The notes beneath the pieces were generated by a model that worked only from the letters and a program-made list of their open reading frames with translations, was not told where the DNA came from and did no database searches. The position numbers were made by a program, and so were the translations under genes. Positions 60,863 to 64,000 of a DNA stretch of 64,000 bases are shown here, in pieces. Origin of the DNA: Clostridia bacterium (GTDB lineage: Bacteria; Bacillota; Clostridia; Oscillospirales; Acutalibacteraceae); contig JAFXCQ010000008.1 in assembly GCA_017521425.1 (NCBI GenBank), positions 62,001 to 126,000 of the forward strand, given 5' to 3'. Position 1 is the stretch's first letter, and the number at the start of each line of letters is the position of its first letter.

Positions 60863-61956
60863 TGGACGAAAACAAACAGAGTGCTGAATTACAGAATAGT
60901 GAAGTACCACACAAACGCAGAAAGCGTTATTCAGGTACACATCCTAAAAAATTCAGTGAAAAGTATAAAGAGTTAAATCCTGAAAAATATAAAGAAGATG
61001 TAGCACATATTATTGCTCGTGGTGCTACACCCGCAGGTATGCACATTTCTATAATGGTGCAGGAAATTTTAGATTTTTTAAATATTCAACCGGGACAAAT
61101 TGGTTTGGATGCTACTTTAGGCTATGGTGGGCACACTAAAGCTATGCTTGAAAAATTAGAGGGTAAAGGGCATATTTATGGTCTTGATGTTGACCCGATT
61201 GAGTCTGAAAAGACTAAAAAGCGACTTGCCGAAGCAGGTTTCGGAGAAGATATTTTAACAGTAAGACTTCAGAATTTTAAAGATATTGATAAAGTATCAG
61301 AAGAGACAGGGCACAAGTTTAATTTTATTCTTGCAGACCTCGGTGTTTCATCAATGCAGATTGACAACCCCGAAAGAGGCTTTTCATACAAAGTAGATGG
61401 TCCTCTTGATTTAAGACTTAACCCACAAAAAGGTGTAAGCGGCGCCGACAGATTAAAGCAATTAACAAAAGCAGAAATTGAAGGTATGTTAATTGAAAAT
61501 GCAGACGAGCCTTATGCCGATAAAATAGCAACTGCAATTTGTCGTTGGAGAGGTCAGAAAAGACCGATTGAAACTACAACTGATTTAAGAAAATGTATTA
61601 CAGAAGCGCTTTCATTTCTCCCTAAAAATGAGCAGAAAGAAGCAATTAAAAAATCGTGTCAACGTACCTTTCAGGCAATAAGAATTGACATAAACAGTGA
61701 ATTTGAAGTGCTTTATGAATTTTTAGAAAAATTGCCATCTGTTTTAGCACCCGGTGGCAGAGTTGCGGTTTTAACATTCCATTCAGGTGAAGACAGATTA
61801 GTAAAAAAAGCATTCAAAGAATATCACCGTCAGGGTGTTTTCAGCGATGTTGCCCGTGATGTTATAAGACCGACCCAGGAAGAATGTTTTAGAAATAGCA
61901 GAGCAAAATCGACAAAGATGCGTTGGGCGGTAAGGTCACTTCGCTCCAGTGAATAG
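60862..61956 (+). CDS. RsmH-like 16S rRNA m4C1402 methyltransferase, divergent paralogue
   Basis: 364 residues. An N-terminal basic extension of about 65 residues (PHKRRKRYSGTHPKKFSEKY) precedes the MraW/RsmH fold. Motifs are LDATLGYGGHTKAML, YGLDVDP, LADLGVSSMQIDNPERGFSY, GPLDLRLNP, FQAIRIDINSEFE and TFHSGEDRLVKKAF. Differences from canonical RsmH include Gly-Tyr-Gly-Gly at the SAM loop and FHSGED in place of FHSLED. It lies outside any division-wall cluster, suggesting a second copy with another or duplicate target. Its start overlaps the preceding stop. Confidence 0.8.
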   Translation: MDENKQSAELQNSEVPHKRRKRYSGTHPKKFSEKYKELNPEKYKEDVAHIIARGATPAGMHISIMVQEILDFLNIQPGQIGLDATLGYGGHTKAMLEKLEGKGHIYGLDVDPIESEKTKKRLAEAGFGEDILTVRLQNFKDIDKVSEETGHKFNFILADLGVSSMQIDNPERGFSYKVDGPLDLRLNPQKGVSGADRLKQLTKAEIEGMLIENADEPYADKIATAICRWRGQKRPIETTTDLRKCITEALSFLPKNEQKEAIKKSCQRTFQAIRIDINSEFEVLYEFLEKLPSVLAPGGRVAVLTFHSGEDRLVKKAFKEYHRQGVFSDVARDVIRPTQEECFRNSRAKSTKMRWAVRSLRSSE

Positions 61957-61990
61957 TGAATAATTGTGGGACCTGCGTCGGCATTATAAT
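61949..61990 (+). repeat. Dispersed variable-hairpin element, solo left end
   Basis: gtgaatagtgaataatt at 61949-61965, hairpin gac-ctgc-gtc (61970-61979) and attataat (61983-61990). It matches the left end of copy A (2045-2086), with a changed stem, and overlaps the last codons of the RsmH-like gene. Confidence 0.6.
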
Positions 61991-62032
61991 ATTTTGTTTT
62001 TATTCGTAAATACTAACTTCAGGTGATGAAAT

Positions 62033-62281
62033 ATGAATAAAAATGATAAAAAGAAAAATTTAAAAGAACAGGGTGTAGATGAATATCAGGTTGAAATGAC
62101 ACCATCGGCGGTTTCTGTTGGTGACGCACCTGACGATTCGTTTCAATTAGTAAATAAATACGGAACTTATGAAATTCAACCAACTGCGGATACAGATAAC
62201 AAGTTCCCAACTATTGCACAAGGCTTTTCACGAAAAGAACAAGAACGAGAAAGACTTGATGAGAAAAGTGGAGAAAAATAA
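62033..62281 (+). CDS. Hypothetical hydrophilic small protein
   Basis: 82 residues, strongly charged, likely flexible at both ends (KNDKKKNLKEQG; RKEQERERLDEKSGEK). The middle FQLVNKYGTYEIQPTADT is the only part likely to fold. CAGGTGATG precedes the ATG. No family recognised. The gene end touches a dispersed repeat. Confidence 0.5.
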   Translation: MNKNDKKKNLKEQGVDEYQVEMTPSAVSVGDAPDDSFQLVNKYGTYEIQPTADTDNKFPTIAQGFSRKEQERERLDEKSGEK

Positions 62282-62465
62282 TTGAATGTTGAAAATGGAA
62301 AATTGAAAATTTCGGGGCTACGCCGTAATTATAATTTTTAATAGTAAATATTTTGTTTCGTTTATGGTTATTTGATGTAAAATAATGTTTTTTAATGGTA
62401 TTATTATAAAATCAAACACGAAGTGTTTCCTGAATTTTCAATTTTCAACTTTCAATTCTCAATTA
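62281..62465 (+). repeat. Dispersed variable-hairpin element, copy E, full inverted repeat
   Basis: Left arm ttgaaaatggaaaattg (62290-62306), hairpin ggc-tac-gcc (62316-62324), attataat (62328-62335). AT-rich core without ORF. Right end attataaa (62403-62410), hairpin aaacac-gaa-gtgttt (62414-62428) and aattttcaattttcaac arm (62433-62457). Confidence 0.72.
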
Positions 62466-62519
62466 AGTTAAGGAATTACTTATTTTATTGCAAAAATGAT
62501 ATCAAGAAAGGGTGTTCCT

Positions 62520-63191
62520 GTGGGAAAGATAATTGCTCTCGGTGGCGGAGTTTTTGAAAATGGCGAGGTGTTGCCAATAATCGAAAAAATTTATGAAATC
62601 TGCGGTAAAAATAATCCGTCAGTTTTATATTTACCGACTGCTGGGTTTGACGATATGGATGACGCAGAAATTATTTTAAAACCATTCAAAGAACGTTCAA
62701 CTACTGTTGATTCTCTTCTTTTAACAGATGAAAGTTTAACTGAAGAAGATGTAAAAAACAAAATTCTTTCTGCTGATATTATATATGCAGGTGGCGGCAA
62801 TTTAGAATTTTTAATGAATACCTTTAAAAAGACTAAAGCAGATAAATATTTAAAAGAAGCATACGAAAAAGGCGTTGTGCTGTCAGGGCTTTCTTCGGGT
62901 GCTATGTGCTGGTTCGAAATGGGCTGGGACGATTGTGGCGAAGACCATTCATTTGTATTCGTGGAGTGTCTTGGTATTTTAAAGGGGTGCTTCTGCCCAC
63001 ATTACGAGGGTAAAACCTGGAATAATTTCAAACACGCAATCAAAACAATTGATTTTGATGGAATAGCAGCAGAAGATGGAGCCGCACTTACATATGTTGA
63101 TGGTGTTTTCGGCACAGTGAATGGTACAGAAGATGGCGATGTTTTCGTGTTTAAAAGAGATAATGATTATAAAGAAGAATTGTTTAAATAA
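62520..63191 (+). CDS. Peptidase S51 (dipeptidase E-like)
   Basis: 223 residues. The serine nucleophile is Ser126 in GLSSGAMCW, with the S51 opening GKIIALGGG and GGNLEFLM. Catalytic Glu and His are probably in GWDDCGEDHS and CPHYEGKTW. Such enzymes cleave Asp-X dipeptides or cyanophycin fragments. I chose the GTG at 62520 because AAAGGG lies 7 nt upstream; an ATG at 62496 has no ribosome site. Confidence 0.88.
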   Translation: MGKIIALGGGVFENGEVLPIIEKIYEICGKNNPSVLYLPTAGFDDMDDAEIILKPFKERSTTVDSLLLTDESLTEEDVKNKILSADIIYAGGGNLEFLMNTFKKTKADKYLKEAYEKGVVLSGLSSGAMCWFEMGWDDCGEDHSFVFVECLGILKGCFCPHYEGKTWNNFKHAIKTIDFDGIAAEDGAALTYVDGVFGTVNGTEDGDVFVFKRDNDYKEELFK

Positions 63192-63194
63192 ATG

Positions 63195-63235
63195 AAAAAC
63201 CTTTCAGAGCGTAAAAATCTGAAAGGTTTTTGTTA
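63195..63235 (+). terminator. Bidirectional terminator between S51 and TetR genes
   Basis: Perfect 14-bp stem aaaaacctttcaga with its complement (63195-63208, 63218-63231). It overlaps the TetR stop codon. Confidence 0.9.
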
Positions 63236-63778
63236 TTGATTATCAGTTGATGGCAAAACAGGTTTGCTGTTCATAATTTTAAGCATTATTTCAGTAAGCT
63301 CTTCAGGAGTTTCTTTACAATCCGTTTCAAGCCAGGTTACATAAACAAAAAATAAAGCACCAATCCTGTAGCTTTCATAATAATTCTTTATAGAATCATC
63401 TACCCTGAAAGAGCCTTTAATAAGCAAAAATGATTCGTAAAGTAAGGTCGAAAGATTTGCTGAAACCAAAATTTTTGTAATTTCACTGTGTGAGCACAGG
63501 TGAGTGAAAACCGAGAGTATATAATCGTAATATGAATTTATTTGCTTTTCGTTTAATTCTGCAATAAATTTTAAAGAAATATCATTCAAATAATTCTTTA
63601 AAATTAAATCCTTAGATTCAAAATTTCGGTAAATGGCATTTCTTGAAACGCCTGCCTTTTTAGCAATTTCGGTAAGTGTAATGCTTCCGTAGGTCTTTTC
63701 TTTTAAAAGATTTATAAGTGCTAAAAAAACACATTCCCTTGTAAAAGCTTTAGCCTCGCGGTTACAAGAGTTAGACAT
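63233..63778 (-). CDS. TetR/AcrR-family transcriptional regulator
   Basis: 181 residues. The helix-turn-helix spans about residues 25-60 (GSITLTEIAKKAGVSRNAIYRNFESKD), with a helical ligand-binding half resembling the TetR_C_33 type. GGGG precedes the ATG. Divergent from the secreted-protein gene cut by the window edge, whose start region holds a palindrome suited to TetR binding. Confidence 0.92.
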   Translation of the reverse strand: MSNSCNREAKAFTRECVFLALINLLKEKTYGSITLTEIAKKAGVSRNAIYRNFESKDLILKNYLNDISLKFIAELNEKQINSYYDYILSVFTHLCSHSEITKILVSANLSTLLYESFLLIKGSFRVDDSIKNYYESYRIGALFFVYVTWLETDCKETPEELTEIMLKIMNSKPVLPSTDNQ

Positions 63779-63818
63779 AACAAAACACCCCTTTTTGTTA
63801 CAGCATATTTTATGAATA

Positions 63819-63847
63819 TTGAAACTTCCAACTCATTTATATATAAT
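63819..63847 (+). promoter_or_regulatory. Promoter of the secreted-protein gene at the right edge
   Basis: TTGAAA (63819-63824), 17-nt spacer, TATAAT (63842-63847). Confidence 0.8.
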
Positions 63848-63866
63848 GTTATAGTAATAAATTGTG

Positions 63867-63880
63867 GTAACAAATGTTAC
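63867..63880 (+). promoter_or_regulatory. Candidate TetR operator
   Basis: Palindrome gtaac-aaat-gttac about 15 nt after the expected transcription start, between divergent genes. A further gtaac half lies at 63888-63892. Confidence 0.45.
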
Positions 63881-63925
63881 ACCTTATAGTAACATAATAT
63901 TTATCCGATTTCAAGGAGGCTAATT

Positions 63926-64000
63926 ATGAAAAAAGTTCTTTCAGTTTTTTTAGCAATGTTATTTTGCTTTTTAACAGTTTCACTTGCTGTATCTGCAGCA
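63926..64000 (+). CDS. Secreted protein, N-terminal fragment (cut by window edge)
   Basis: Only the first 25 codons are seen. They form a signal peptide: MKKVLSVFLAML, a hydrophobic core and VSAA near a cleavage site. AAGGAGG lies 6 nt before the ATG. It has its own promoter and is probably controlled by the divergent TetR protein. Function unknown. Confidence 0.8.
   Translation, partial: MKKVLSVFLAMLFCFLTVSLAVSAA

Noticed and set aside
1-64000. Prophage, insertion sequence or integrase
   Set aside because: No transposase, integrase or phage structural protein was recognised; the repeats seen are non-coding.

Overview
The window is a compact, AT-rich bacterial chromosome segment. Gene content, strong AGGAGG-type ribosome sites, ATG/GTG/TTG starts and sigma-A-like promoters fit a Gram-positive member of the Clostridia, most likely an uncultured gut Ruminococcaceae/Oscillospirales relative. 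That assignment is inference: there is no 16S gene here. No prophage, transposase or CRISPR array was seen. The first gene (pgsA) is cut at its 5' end, and a secreted-protein gene is cut by the right edge.

Layout. 1-9.9 kb: pgsA, cysS and yhbY; a secreted CHAP/C-type-lectin protein; a heterodimeric ABC exporter; glycyl-tRNA synthetase. 9.9-18.9 kb, minus strand: one tightly packed eight-gene run (ABC exporter, deoD, deoB, cdd, pdp, lipoprotein, O-antigen-ligase-like protein, secreted phosphodiesterase), which joins nucleoside salvage to cell-envelope genes. 19.0-19.9 kb: tRNA-Leu(CAA) and tRNA-Ala(GGC), each followed by a terminator and an unusual array of short hairpins. 19.9-25.2 kb: small proteins and a carbohydrate-active cluster (GH99/WbsX-like, esterase, membrane-anchored beta-helix protein). 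25.4-32.7 kb: a V-type ATPase operon in the order E, DUF2764, A, B, D, I, K, with ligands of a Na+ site visible in the K ring subunit. 32.8-37.7 kb: a P-loop kinase, a metallopeptidase-GNAT fusion, two rRNA methyltransferases and an ECF S-component. 37.7-47.8 kb: a phosphoesterase, a TPR protein, a MacB-like ABC transporter, an MFS transporter, a CE15-like esterase and a Na+/Ca2+ exchanger. 48-54.7 kb: a membrane M48-like peptidase, a membrane-anchored GH36 enzyme, and DUF218, zinc-ribbon and SPFH proteins. 54.8-56.5 kb: mgtE behind a structured leader. 56.6-64 kb: a phosphoesterase, a glycerophosphodiesterase, an MGMT-type protein, a glutaminase-A-like protein, an RsmH paralogue, an S51 peptidase, and a TetR regulator divergent from the cut secreted gene.

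Most unusual content. (1) The mgtE leader has a perfect 10-bp closing helix, a 34-codon ORF with a strong ribosome site, and an intrinsic terminator with a possible antiterminator; I do not recognise it as M-box. (2) Several intergenic elements keep a fixed frame but carry short hairpins whose stems differ completely from copy to copy while staying self-complementary. They include arrays with ATTACATA-type linkers after both tRNAs, dispersed elements ending in TTCAATTTTCAACTTTCAATT-like arms, and two cloverleaf-like four-helix elements. These compensatory changes are the strongest sign of undescribed biology in the window.
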